A stretch of DNA of 64,000 nucleotides from RGIG8775 sp045128735 (GTDB lineage: Bacteria; Bacillota; Clostridia; Oscillospirales; CAG-272), in contig JBGVRT010000052.1 of the NCBI GenBank assembly GCA_045128735.1, positions 62,001-126,000 of the forward strand, read 5' to 3'. The translations under genes were made by a program, and so were the position numbers. The notes under the pieces were generated by a model. That model made no database searches, was not told where the DNA came from, and was given only the letters and a program-made list of their open reading frames with translations. This document shows, in pieces, positions 1-8,115 of the stretch (positions are counted from its first letter, which is position 1; each line of letters starts with the position of its first letter).

Positions 1-1
1 G

Positions 2-181
2 CGAGCTGAGGATCCCAATACCACAGCTCAGGTCGATTACGACTACGTAACCGCCCTTGAATACGGTATGGCCCCCACAGGCGGACTTGGCTTTGGTATC
101 GACAGACTTGTAATGCTGTTGACTGATAGCGCGTCTATCAGAGACGTATTGTTGTTCCCGACAATGAAGCAGATCGACTGA
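2..181 (+). CDS. lysS: Lysyl-tRNA synthetase, class II (C-terminal end only)
   Basis: This is the last 59 codons of a class II lysyl-tRNA synthetase, which charges tRNA-Lys in the cytoplasm. The 5' part lies outside the window. The visible piece carries class II motif 3 (GLGFGIDRLVML) followed by the LysRS-type tail (SIRDVLLFPTMK), which separates it from AspRS and AsnRS. The frame is open from base 2 and stops at TGA 179-181. A strong hairpin follows 18 bases later, so this looks like the end of a transcript. Confidence 0.93.
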   Translation, partial: RAEDPNTTAQVDYDYVTALEYGMAPTGGLGFGIDRLVMLLTDSASIRDVLLFPTMKQID

Positions 182-199
182 TAAGCCGAACTGTTATAT

Positions 200-232
200 A
201 AGAACGGCGAGGGAATTTTCCTCGCCGTTCTT
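200..232 (+). terminator. Rho-independent terminator after lysS
   Basis: A perfect 13-base-pair GC-rich stem (arms 200-212 and 220-232) with a 7-base loop lies just after the lysS stop codon. The T-rich tail is weak (TTGATAATTT). Confidence 0.75.
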
Positions 233-265
233 GATAATTTAACCACGATACAGAACGGAGAAAAA

Positions 266-973
266 ATGAACGATAAATATACCGAATCGGATATACACAT
301 AAAAAGCCCATTTCTTGAAAAGCTTGATAATTTCTGGTTTTATTATAAAATTCCGATTCTCATCGCCATTGTTGTTGTGCTAATTCTGTCTGTTTGTATA
401 GTGCAGTCGTGCAGTAAAGAAAAAGAGGACGTTACCGTTATGTACGCAGGTCCTTACCTTTACAGCGCGGCAGAGATAGAGAAGCTTTGCGGTGAGCTTA
501 ACTCTGTAATGCCTGCAGATTTTGACGGGAACGGGGAAAAGGTGACGGGGATTGTTACGTATCAGGTAATGACTGAGGAACAATTGATTGCATATGAGGA
601 GTCGCTGAAATTGGCTGATAGCCAAAACCGCGTTGACAGAACATATTTCACCACTCAGTTTCAGACCTATAATAACTATATGTTGACGGGCGAATGTGCC
701 GTTCTAATGCTTGACCCCTCGCTTTATAATAAGCTTATAGAGGCGCAAAGACTCCAAAAGCTTTCGGCTGTTTTTGCCGAGACGCCCACGTCGGCTATCG
801 ACGAATACGGAATAAAGCTTTCTGAAACAGATTTTTATAAAAACTCGGAAATGCTGTCAATGCTGCCCGAGGATACGGTGCTGTGTCTTTCTTTGCCTTA
901 CGTTTTCGGTAAGTCGGGAAATGAAAAAGAGTACGCGCATATGAAATCAATGTTCGTCGCAATGGCTAAATGA
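266..973 (+). CDS. Membrane-anchored protein of unknown function
   Basis: I do not recognise this 235-residue protein. Residues 1-28 are hydrophilic and end in positive and aromatic residues. Residues about 29-49 form one hydrophobic segment, and the rest is a soluble domain of about 185 residues. The orientation is probably N-in with the domain outside, a common pattern in Firmicutes. A Cys follows the hydrophobic segment, but the preceding VQS is a poor lipobox, so a transmembrane anchor is more likely than a lipoprotein. The start ATG has a GGAG 5-9 bases upstream. The stop overlaps the start of the pseudouridine synthase gene by 4 bases, so the two are co-transcribed. Confidence 0.7.
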   Translation: MNDKYTESDIHIKSPFLEKLDNFWFYYKIPILIAIVVVLILSVCIVQSCSKEKEDVTVMYAGPYLYSAAEIEKLCGELNSVMPADFDGNGEKVTGIVTYQVMTEEQLIAYEESLKLADSQNRVDRTYFTTQFQTYNNYMLTGECAVLMLDPSLYNKLIEAQRLQKLSAVFAETPTSAIDEYGIKLSETDFYKNSEMLSMLPEDTVLCLSLPYVFGKSGNEKEYAHMKSMFVAMAK

Positions 974-1689
974 CAATGAGACTTGATAAATTTTTGACTG
1001 CAACTGCAACTGCCACAAGAAGCGAGGCAGGGAAAGCGGCGCGAAGCGGAAGAATTCTTGTTAACGGCATACCCGTTAAGACCGCTGCACAGCATATTGA
1101 ACCCGAAAAAGATACCGTCGTGTATTGCGGTGAGCTTGTGGTATATAGAAAATTTACTTATATAATGCTCAACAAACCGCAAGGCTACGTAAGCGCAACC
1201 GAGGACGGGAACGATAAGACGGTGCTTGAGCTGTTGCCAGAAAAGTTGCGCGGAATAGGGCTTTTTCCTTGCGGAAGACTTGACAAAAATACAACGGGAC
1301 TTATGCTTCTTACCGATAACGGTGAGCTTGGGCATAAGCTGCTCGCCCCCAAAAATCATGTGTCAAAGACCTACGGCTTCAAATGTGAATCCGAGCTGTC
1401 GGACGGTGATGTGCGAAAGCTTGAGACGGGCGTGTATATTGCAGGCGGACATCTTACAAAGCCTGCAAAAATAAAGCTTTTTCCGTCGCGGACGGAGGGC
1501 GAGATAACTATTACAGAAGGAAAATACCATCAAATCAAGTTTATGCTTGAGGCGGTGAAAAACAAAATTACCGAGCTTGAGCGTCTTAGCTTCGGTCCTC
1601 TTACGCGTGATGAAAATCTCTTACGCGGAGAGTGGCGTTATCTTAGCGATGATGAGGTTGAAAAGCTCGAAAAGCACTGTGAACAATAA
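970..1689 (+). CDS. RsuA/RluB-family rRNA pseudouridine synthase
   Basis: This 239-residue protein isomerises a uridine in rRNA to pseudouridine. An S4 RNA-binding domain (about residues 3-60, starting MRLDKFL) precedes the catalytic domain. The family motif GRLDKNTTGL (about residue 100) holds the catalytic Asp, and the K-T-Y element after it is also family-typical. Length and domain order fit RsuA/RluB/RluE rather than RluA. Which rRNA position it modifies (16S 516 or a 23S site) cannot be told from sequence alone. The first ATG overlaps the upstream stop (ATGA). A second ATG two codons later (976) is an equally possible start. Confidence 0.88.
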   Translation: MTMRLDKFLTATATATRSEAGKAARSGRILVNGIPVKTAAQHIEPEKDTVVYCGELVVYRKFTYIMLNKPQGYVSATEDGNDKTVLELLPEKLRGIGLFPCGRLDKNTTGLMLLTDNGELGHKLLAPKNHVSKTYGFKCESELSDGDVRKLETGVYIAGGHLTKPAKIKLFPSRTEGEITITEGKYHQIKFMLEAVKNKITELERLSFGPLTRDENLLRGEWRYLSDDEVEKLEKHCEQ

Positions 1690-1716
1690 ATAGCCGTAAG
1701 GCGGAACGGAGTAAAA

Positions 1717-3873
1717 ATGGACATTATTAAAACTTTGGCTGAAGAATTCAAGCTGAAAGAGGAGCAGGTAAAAAACACCGTTGAGCTTGTTGACGAAGGA
1801 AATACGATACCCTTTATCGCAAGATACCGTAAGGAGGTAACGGGAAGCCTTGACGATACGCTTCTTCGTGACCTTGTTGACCGACTTACCTACCTTAGAA
1901 ATATAGAAAAGCGTAAGGAGGAGGTAAAGGCACTTATCGACGGGCAGGGCAAGCTTACCGATGAGCTTGTTGCGGCTATTGATAACGCAAAGACAATAAC
2001 GGAGGTTGACGACATTTACCGCCCCTACCGTCCGCACAGAAAGACAAGAGCCTCTGTGGCAAGAGAAAAAGGTCTTGAGCCTCTTGCGGAGCTTATTATT
2101 AAACAGCTTGAGGAATATGAAGCTCCCCTCGAGGTGCTTGCCGAGGCATATATTGACGAGGAAAAGGGCGTAGCATCTGCCGAAGAAGCGCTTGCGGGCG
2201 CACGCGATATTATTGCCGAGGACGTTTCGGATAACGCTGAATTCAGAAAAGAGATCCGCCGACTTACCTTTGAATACGGCTTTGTTGTGTCCAAGGGCAC
2301 AAAGGAAGAGGACTCGGTATATTCTCCTTACTATGATTATAACGAAAAGGTAAATAAGATACCTTCTCACCGCGTTCTTGCAATTAACCGCGGTGAGAAA
2401 GAGGAGTTCCTCAAGGTGGATATTACGGTTGATCCCAATCTCATTCTCGGATTCCTTTATAATCAGATGCTTGAGAATACAAAGAGCCCTGCAAAGGATC
2501 ACGTCACCGCGGCTATTGACGACAGCTACGACAGACTTATCGCTCCGTCGGTTGAGCGTGAGATTCGCTCCGACCTCTTTGATAACGCTTGTGAAGGAGC
2601 TATAAAGCTTTTCTCGGATAATCTTAAACATCTTCTTATGCAGTCTCCTCTTAAGGGTAAGACCGTGCTTGGATTTGACCCAGGTTACGTAAACGGCTGT
2701 AAGACCGCGGTCGTGGATAAAACGGGTAAGGTAATAGATACCGCCGTAGTCTATCCTACAACCAAGTCGCAGGGAAGAATAGAGGAGGCAAAACGCATCC
2801 TCAAGAGAATGATTCTTAACCATAACGTTGATATCGTTGCTATAGGAAACGGAACGGCTTCAAAGGAAAGCGAGATATTTATCGCAGGTCTTCTTAAGGA
2901 TATAGACAGAGACGTTAAGTATATCGTTGTCAGTGAAGCCGGCGCGTCGGTTTACTCGGCGTCTAAGCTTGCCGCCGAGGAATTTCCCGAATTTGACGTT
3001 ATGCAGCGATCTGCCGTTTCGATTGCACGCAGACTTCAGGATCCTCTTGCGGAGCTGGTTAAAATTGAGCCTCGCTCTATCGGTGTCGGTCAGTATCAGC
3101 ACGATATGAAGCCCGCAAGACTCGACGGCGCGCTTGGCGGCGTGGTTGAGGATTGCGTTAACAGCGTGGGTGTTGACCTTAATACAGCATCCTATTCCTT
3201 GCTTTCTTACATTGCAGGCGTAAACCTTACTATGGCAAAGAATATAGTAAAATATAGAGAGGAGAATGGCGAGTTTACTTCAAGAAGTCAGGTTCTCAAG
3301 GTGCCGAGAATCGGAGCAAAGGCTTATGAGCAGTGCGCGGGTTTCCTTCGTGTTCCCGGTTCCAAAATCGCACTCGATAATACGGGCGTTCACCCCGAAT
3401 CGTACGAGATCGCCGAAAAGCTGCTTGATAAGTTCGGATATACAGCCGACGACGTAAAGCAGGGAGGTATTCCCGAAATAAAGAAAAAATCAAGCGATTA
3501 CGGTCTTTCCAAACTTGCAAATGAGCTTGAAGTTGGTGAGCCTACACTTGCAGATATCATCGCAGAGCTTGAAAAACCGGGACGCGACGTGCGTGACGAT
3601 CTTCCCGCACCCGTACTCCGCGACGACGTTCTCGATATGGCTGACCTTAAGCCGGGGATGGTTCTTACGGGAACAGTAAGAAACGTTATCGACTTCGGCG
3701 CTTTCGTTGATATCGGAGTTCACCAGGACGGTCTCGTTCATATTTCGCAGATATCCACTAAGTATATCAAGCACCCCTCCGACGTTCTTTCTGTTGGTGA
3801 CGTTGTAAGCGTAAGAGTGCTTTCGGTAGACGTTGCAAAGAAGCGCATTTCGCTTTCTATGAAGCCTGAATGA
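1717..3873 (+). CDS. tex: Tex-family RNA-binding protein
   Basis: This 718-residue protein has the full Tex layout: an N-terminal helical domain (about 1-190), a YqgF/RNase-H-like domain (about 325-450, starting near GFDPGYVNGCKTAVVD), helix-hairpin-helix repeats (about 490-560) and a C-terminal S1 domain (about 645-715, GTVRNVIDFGAFVDIG). Tex binds nucleic acid and is linked to transcription and RNA turnover, but its exact role is not settled. The start has an upstream CGGAG. The gene follows the pseudouridine synthase by 27 bases and probably shares its transcript. Confidence 0.95.
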   Translation: MDIIKTLAEEFKLKEEQVKNTVELVDEGNTIPFIARYRKEVTGSLDDTLLRDLVDRLTYLRNIEKRKEEVKALIDGQGKLTDELVAAIDNAKTITEVDDIYRPYRPHRKTRASVAREKGLEPLAELIIKQLEEYEAPLEVLAEAYIDEEKGVASAEEALAGARDIIAEDVSDNAEFRKEIRRLTFEYGFVVSKGTKEEDSVYSPYYDYNEKVNKIPSHRVLAINRGEKEEFLKVDITVDPNLILGFLYNQMLENTKSPAKDHVTAAIDDSYDRLIAPSVEREIRSDLFDNACEGAIKLFSDNLKHLLMQSPLKGKTVLGFDPGYVNGCKTAVVDKTGKVIDTAVVYPTTKSQGRIEEAKRILKRMILNHNVDIVAIGNGTASKESEIFIAGLLKDIDRDVKYIVVSEAGASVYSASKLAAEEFPEFDVMQRSAVSIARRLQDPLAELVKIEPRSIGVGQYQHDMKPARLDGALGGVVEDCVNSVGVDLNTASYSLLSYIAGVNLTMAKNIVKYREENGEFTSRSQVLKVPRIGAKAYEQCAGFLRVPGSKIALDNTGVHPESYEIAEKLLDKFGYTADDVKQGGIPEIKKKSSDYGLSKLANELEVGEPTLADIIAELEKPGRDVRDDLPAPVLRDDVLDMADLKPGMVLTGTVRNVIDFGAFVDIGVHQDGLVHISQISTKYIKHPSDVLSVGDVVSVRVLSVDVAKKRISLSMKPE

Positions 3874-4081
3874 TTTTAATAAATTAAAGCTCGCTTGTTG
3901 CTCAAAAACCTTGGAGTTAACATTTTGTTATCTGAGTTTGTGCAAAATGACCAAATATGAGCTTGAAATTTTGGGGAATAAACATCTTTTATTTTTTACG
4001 AAAATTTGTTATAATATTACAGGTATAAATTTATTATTAACTTTATAAATTTTTCGGTTTTCATTAAGGAGGAAACATTAA
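3874..4081. other. Intergenic region with two inverted repeats and a promoter
   Basis: This 208-base AT-rich gap contains no gene I can support. It has a short inverted repeat CATTTTG/CAAAATG (3921-3927 and 3943-3949). This nests inside AAGCTC/GAGCTT (3887-3892 and 3959-3964). Neither is followed by a clear T-run, so tex has no obvious terminator. The promoter of the downstream ATPase gene lies near 4007-4015. Confidence 0.4.
4007..4015 (+). promoter_or_regulatory. Extended -10 promoter for the sugar ABC ATPase
   Basis: TGT directly precedes TATAAT (4010-4015), a textbook extended -10. The position expected for a -35 box (3987-3992, TTTTAT) is poor, which fits an extended -10 promoter. The leader to the start codon is about 60 bases. 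Confidence 0.6.
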
Positions 4082-5194
4082 ATGGCAAGCTTGTCACTTA
4101 AACACATTTACAAAAAGTATCCCGGAGGCGTTACCGCCGTATCTGACTTCAACCTTGAGGTTAAGGATAAGGAATTCCTTGTTCTCGTTGGTCCTTCCGG
4201 TTGTGGTAAGACCACTACACTTCGTATGATCGCAGGTCTTGAAGAGATCACTGAGGGTGAGCTTTTCATCGGTGACCGTCTTGTCAACGACGTTGCACCT
4301 AAGGACAGAAAGATCGCGATGGTTTTCCAGAACTACGCTCTTTACCCCCACATGTCTGTTTATGAGAACATGGCATTCGGTCTTAAGCTTAACAAGACTC
4401 CCAAGGAAGAGATCAAGCGCAGAGTTGAAGAAGCAGCTCGTATCCTTGACATCACACACCTTCTCGACAGAAAGCCCAAGGCTCTTTCGGGTGGTCAGAA
4501 GCAGCGTGTTGCTCTTGGTCGTGCAATCGTTCGTAACCCCATGGTATTCCTTCTTGACGAGCCTCTTTCCAACCTTGATGCAAAGCTTCGTGCAGCCATG
4601 AGAACAGAGCTTACAAAGCTTCACAACCGCGTTGGTACTACTTTCGTATACGTTACTCACGACCAGGTAGAGGCTATGACAATGGCTACCCGTATCGTTG
4701 TTATGAAGGACGGTCTCATCCAGCAGGTTGACACACCTCAGAACCTTTACGATACTCCTGTAAACATCTTCGTTGCAGGCTTCATCGGAACACCTCAGAT
4801 GAACTTCATCAACGGTGCTCTTGAGCAGAAGGGTGACGACGTTTACTTCAACTTTGAGAACGTATCCATCAAGCTTCCCGCAGAGAAGGCTAACAATCCT
4901 GCTCTTAAGGAATACATTGGTAAGGAAGTTGTTGCAGGTCTCCGTCCCGAGTGTATCCACGATGAGCCTATGCAGCTTGCAGCTCTTGAGGAGAGTGCTC
5001 TTGAGGTATTTGTTGATGTTACCGAGCTTATGGGTGCAGAGATTTATCTCTACCTTACAGTTGGTGAAACAAACCTTATCGCACGTGTATCTTCTCGCTC
5101 GGCTTCTCGCGCAGGTGATACAATCAAGGTTGCATTCGATACTTCCAGACTCCATATCTTCGATAAGGATACAGAGCGTTGCATCATTCACTAA
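4082..5194 (+). CDS. MsmK/UgpC-family sugar ABC transporter ATP-binding protein
   Basis: This 370-residue ATPase energises carbohydrate uptake ABC transporters. It has Walker A (GPSGCGKTT, near residue 37), Q-loop (VFQNYALYPHM), signature (LSGGQKQRV), Walker B (LLDEPLSNLD), switch His (THDQ) and a C-terminal TOBE/OB-type regulatory region from about 240 onward. Length and sequence match the CUT1 family (MalK, MsmK, UgpC). No permease or binding-protein gene is adjacent, as is usual for the shared MsmK ATPase of Firmicutes. Codon use is strongly biased compared with its neighbours, suggesting high expression. The start has AAGGAGG upstream, and the gene has its own promoter and terminator. Confidence 0.93.
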   Translation: MASLSLKHIYKKYPGGVTAVSDFNLEVKDKEFLVLVGPSGCGKTTTLRMIAGLEEITEGELFIGDRLVNDVAPKDRKIAMVFQNYALYPHMSVYENMAFGLKLNKTPKEEIKRRVEEAARILDITHLLDRKPKALSGGQKQRVALGRAIVRNPMVFLLDEPLSNLDAKLRAAMRTELTKLHNRVGTTFVYVTHDQVEAMTMATRIVVMKDGLIQQVDTPQNLYDTPVNIFVAGFIGTPQMNFINGALEQKGDDVYFNFENVSIKLPAEKANNPALKEYIGKEVVAGLRPECIHDEPMQLAALEESALEVFVDVTELMGAEIYLYLTVGETNLIARVSSRSASRAGDTIKVAFDTSRLHIFDKDTERCIIH

Positions 5195-5211
5195 TCGTTT
5201 ATTAAAAATAC

Positions 5212-5247
5212 AGCAACCGAAATCTTCGGATTTCGGTTGCTTTTTTT
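5212..5247 (+). terminator. Rho-independent terminator after the sugar ABC ATPase
   Basis: A perfect 13-base-pair stem (5212-5224 with 5229-5241) is closed by a stable TTCG tetraloop and followed by seven T residues. Confidence 0.95.
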
Positions 5248-5248
5248 G

Positions 5249-5277
5249 TTGACATTTTAGGACGAATGAGGTATAAT
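5249..5277 (+). promoter_or_regulatory. Consensus sigma-A promoter for the CPBP gene
   Basis: TTGACA (5249-5254), a 17-base spacer and TATAAT (5272-5277) match the consensus exactly. The -35 box sits directly against the T-tail of the preceding terminator. Confidence 0.9.
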
Positions 5278-5306
5278 ATATGCAATACAATTAAGGAGTT
5301 CTGATA

Positions 5307-6305
5307 ATGAACAGAGATAAAGAATATAAAAATTTGGTTACTCGATTGGGCATTGCTTTGATATTCTTTTTAATACTTTTTCCGTCGCTTACGGGAACTG
5401 TCGGATATCTCGGTGATTTACTGACAGACTTTTTTCCGAGGTCTGATGCCGCATTTATAGTGTCCGACCTGTCGTACAGCTTTTCATATCTTTTGGCGTT
5501 TATTTTGCCCGTTCCATTGTTTTATCTTATTTCAAAGGGAACAAAAAGTCATCCGATGATGCTAAAGCTTACGTTGCCCGAGCCTCATCCGCTTTTGTCT
5601 TACGTTGCAATAATTTTTGCGGGGCTTGCGATAATCCTGCCGATGGCAACCCTCAACGCTATGCTGTTTCCCGTGACCTTTGACAGTGCTGAAATGTTCT
5701 CTCTTGATTTTTCAAAGCCTTATAGGGTTGTGCTTGCCTTTATATCAACCGCGGTTGTTCCCGCATTTTGTGAAGAATTTCTTTTCCGCGGACTTGTCGC
5801 TTCTAATTTGAAGCCGTACGGAAAGGGAACGGCGATAATCGTCAGCGCGGTAGCCTTTGGTCTTGTCCATCAGAATCCCCTTCAGTTACTTTATGCGACC
5901 GTGGCAGGTATCGTATTCGGTTTTGTCTATTTTGAGACCGAGTCGATATGGTGCTGTATCGCCATTCATTTTGTAAATAATTTTACCTCAGTTCTTCAGT
6001 CCTATTCTGCTTGGCGGTACGGAGATTATACTGTGACGGTTGGATTTTTCATATTCTCCGTGGCAATTTGTGCGGCGGGGCTTGTTTGCGCCATATTCCT
6101 TCTTTCGCACCGTAAGGACCAAAAACGTGTAAGCACCGGGCAGGGATTTTTCGGGAGCTTTGACGGAGTAAGAAGCGGACGCGATGTTAAAGGCTCGCTT
6201 GCCGTTGTGGTAAAAAATCCCGCAATGATTATATTCGTCGTTGCTTGTGTTGTTGAATGCGTTTGGGTTGGTGTTGGAATGTGGATGTCGGCCTTTGGAG
6301 GATGA
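5307..6305 (+). CDS. CPBP-family intramembrane glutamic protease
   Basis: This is a 332-residue membrane protein with about eight hydrophobic segments. The CPBP (CAAX protease and bacteriocin-processing) motifs are present in order: EEFLFRG (motif 1, near residue 157), FGLVHQ (motif 2) and HFVNN (motif 3). These supply the glutamates and histidines of the Rce1-like active site. Family members process peptides or act in bacteriocin self-immunity; the substrate here is unknown, and no bacteriocin gene is visible nearby. AAGGAG lies 7 bases before the ATG. The stop codon overlaps the RBS region of tadA, so the two genes form one operon. Confidence 0.88.
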   Translation: MNRDKEYKNLVTRLGIALIFFLILFPSLTGTVGYLGDLLTDFFPRSDAAFIVSDLSYSFSYLLAFILPVPLFYLISKGTKSHPMMLKLTLPEPHPLLSYVAIIFAGLAIILPMATLNAMLFPVTFDSAEMFSLDFSKPYRVVLAFISTAVVPAFCEEFLFRGLVASNLKPYGKGTAIIVSAVAFGLVHQNPLQLLYATVAGIVFGFVYFETESIWCCIAIHFVNNFTSVLQSYSAWRYGDYTVTVGFFIFSVAICAAGLVCAIFLLSHRKDQKRVSTGQGFFGSFDGVRSGRDVKGSLAVVVKNPAMIIFVVACVVECVWVGVGMWMSAFGG

Positions 6306-6310
6306 GTTAC

Positions 6311-6754
6311 GTGAGCGATATAGAATTTATGAAAAAAGCCATTGAGCTTGCCGCCCACTCCTCCGAAGCAGGTGAGGTTCCAGTGGGAGCATTGGTTGTC
6401 AAGGACGGAGAAATAATTGGAGCATCGGCTAATAAGCGCGAAACTTTGGGCGATGCTACTGCCCACGCAGAGACCGAGGCAATACGTGAGGCTTGCCGCA
6501 AGCTGGGGCGGTGGAGACTTTCGGATTGTGTGCTTTACGTCACCCTTGAACCCTGCCCGATGTGCGCAGGGGCAATCCTTAACTCACGTATCAATAAAGT
6601 TGTATACGGCGCAAAAGACCCGCGTGGCGGTGCGCTCGGAAGCCTTGTTGACCTCCGTTCTTATCCGTTTTTCCACACTCCCGAGGTGATTTCGGGCGTT
6701 TGCGAGGACGAGTGCCGACAACTGCTTCAAAGCTTTTTCAAAAATAAAAGATAA
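6311..6754 (+). CDS. tadA: tRNA-specific adenosine deaminase TadA
   Basis: TadA converts wobble adenosine-34 of tRNA-Arg(ACG) to inosine. The cytidine-deaminase zinc motifs HAE (in ATAHAETEAI) and PCPMC are both present, together with the family start (MKKAIELA..GEVPVGALVV). I prefer the GTG at 6311 because GGAGG (6297-6301) lies 9 bases before it. The ATG at 6302 would touch that Shine-Dalgarno sequence, and the open frame starting at 6257 adds residues not found in the family. From GTG the protein has 147 residues, close to the family norm. It is co-transcribed with the CPBP gene. Confidence 0.93.
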   Translation: MSDIEFMKKAIELAAHSSEAGEVPVGALVVKDGEIIGASANKRETLGDATAHAETEAIREACRKLGRWRLSDCVLYVTLEPCPMCAGAILNSRINKVVYGAKDPRGGALGSLVDLRSYPFFHTPEVISGVCEDECRQLLQSFFKNKR

Positions 6755-6777
6755 AAGGACTCAAAACGAGTCCTTTT
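6753..6777. terminator. Bidirectional terminator between tadA and hom
   Basis: A 10-base-pair stem AAAAGGACTC/GAGTCCTTTT (6753-6762 and 6768-6777) sits between the converging tadA and hom genes. A- and T-rich flanks can serve both strands. Confidence 0.8.
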
Positions 6778-6781
6778 AGTT

Positions 6782-7987
6782 TTATAAAAGTCTTATTCTT
6801 GAAATCGGTGCGTCCTTGAGTGACGAAAGCTTGTCCAAAAGCTCCTTTTCGGACAGTTCCTCGGTTATAAATGCAACTTTTCCGTTTCTTGCAACAGCCT
6901 GCGAGGCATTGAACTCACTCATTATTGAATCATCTGCCTTAGCGTCAAACACAAGCATATTTTTGCATCTGTAATCCATAATATCTGCAATTTCGTCTGC
7001 ACTTGCGTTTTCGATTGCAGGGAAGCATGGGTCGTTTTTGGGGGACTTGGCAATATCAATAATATCAGCCACGACCGCACTTGCAGTTGGAAGCTTGCCC
7101 GCGCCTTTTCCGTAGAACATCGACTTTCCAAGCATATTAGCATCAACGAGAATTCCGTTGAATACGTCGTCTACCGTGTGCAGGGGATCGCCTGCGGGGA
7201 TAAGTCGGGGACTAACCATAGCAAGAAGTTTGCCGTTTTCGTTGGTACAATGTCCGATAAGCTTGATGGCATAACCGAATTCGCTTGCTATCTCAATGTC
7301 CGAAAGCGTTATTTTTGAAATTCCTTCAACGTAAATTGAGTCGGGAGAAATAAGCTTGCCGTAAGCAAGAGAAGCGAGAATAACGATTTTTCTTGCCGCA
7401 TCAATTCCGTCAACGTCGGCGGCAGGATTAGCCTCGGCATATCCCTTTGTCTGCGCATCCTTAAGTGCCTCGCCGAAATCACGTCCACATTCGCGCATCT
7501 GCGTAAGAATGTAGTTTGTCGTTCCGTTGAGAATACCGCTTATGGAGCTTACGTGGTTAGCCGCGAGGTCATTTACAAGAGGTCTGATTATCGGGATACC
7601 GCCGCCAACACTTGCTTCAAACAAATATCTTACGTTGTTCTCGCGTGCTACTGCCAGAAGCTCAACGCCAAAATTTGAAACAACCTCCTTGTTAGAGGTA
7701 ACGACGCTTTTTCCTGCCTTGAGTGCGGCAAGAGAAAAGTCGTATGCTGGGTGAGAACCGCCCATCATTTCCGCAACGACTGTGACCTCGGGGTCATTCA
7801 GTATATCGTCAAAATTGTGCGTTACAAGATGACCTAAAGGACTGTCGGGGAAATCTCTTAGATCAAGAATGTATTTTATATTGATATTGTCGTTGATTCT
7901 TTTTTCAATTATATTGAGATTTTCACTTATAACCTCGGCTACGCCGCTTCCCACAACGCCAAAGCCGAGTATTGCAATATTTACCAT
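6782..7987 (-). CDS. hom: Homoserine dehydrogenase
   Basis: This enzyme reduces aspartate semialdehyde to homoserine, the branch point to threonine and methionine. The protein has 401 residues. It has an N-terminal NAD(P)-binding fold (GFGVVGSGVAE, residues 8-18), the catalytic/dimerisation region with GILNGTTNYILT (about 156) and DVDGIDAARK (about 190), and a short C-terminal region. The tail (about the last 70 residues) sits where longer enzymes carry an ACT domain but is shorter and divergent, so feedback control by threonine is uncertain. AAGGAG precedes the start, and the gene is monocistronic with its own promoter. Confidence 0.95.
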   Translation of the reverse strand: MVNIAILGFGVVGSGVAEVISENLNIIEKRINDNINIKYILDLRDFPDSPLGHLVTHNFDDILNDPEVTVVAEMMGGSHPAYDFSLAALKAGKSVVTSNKEVVSNFGVELLAVARENNVRYLFEASVGGGIPIIRPLVNDLAANHVSSISGILNGTTNYILTQMRECGRDFGEALKDAQTKGYAEANPAADVDGIDAARKIVILASLAYGKLISPDSIYVEGISKITLSDIEIASEFGYAIKLIGHCTNENGKLLAMVSPRLIPAGDPLHTVDDVFNGILVDANMLGKSMFYGKGAGKLPTASAVVADIIDIAKSPKNDPCFPAIENASADEIADIMDYRCKNMLVFDAKADDSIMSEFNASQAVARNGKVAFITEELSEKELLDKLSSLKDAPISRIRLL

Positions 7988-8016
7988 AAAAACTCCTTAA
8001 AAAATAAATATAATAC

Positions 8017-8045
8017 AGTATACCATATTTTTTCTGAAAATGCAA
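8017..8045 (-). promoter_or_regulatory. Promoter of hom
   Basis: On the minus strand TTGCAT (8045-8040), a 17-base spacer and TATACT (8022-8017) lie about 30 bases before the hom start. The short leader leaves no room for a T-box or riboswitch. Confidence 0.75.
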
Positions 8046-8053
8046 TAAAACTA

Positions 8054-8082
8054 TTGAAAAAAAAGCCATAATATGATAAAAT
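8054..8082 (+). promoter_or_regulatory. Promoter of the DUF4364 gene
   Basis: TTGAAA (8054-8059), a 17-base spacer and TAAAAT (8077-8082). It lies back to back with the hom promoter on the opposite strand. Confidence 0.65.
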
Positions 8083-8115
8083 TATTATAAACAGATGCAG
8101 AAAGGCGGTAATTAT

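Noticed and set aside
1621..2823. A 400-codon open frame opposite tex
   Set aside because: It has no recognisable motif, no RBS, and lies fully within tex and the preceding gene.
4094..5290. A 398-codon open frame opposite the sugar ABC ATPase
   Set aside because: It is a shadow of a highly biased gene and would run through the terminator hairpin and the next promoter.
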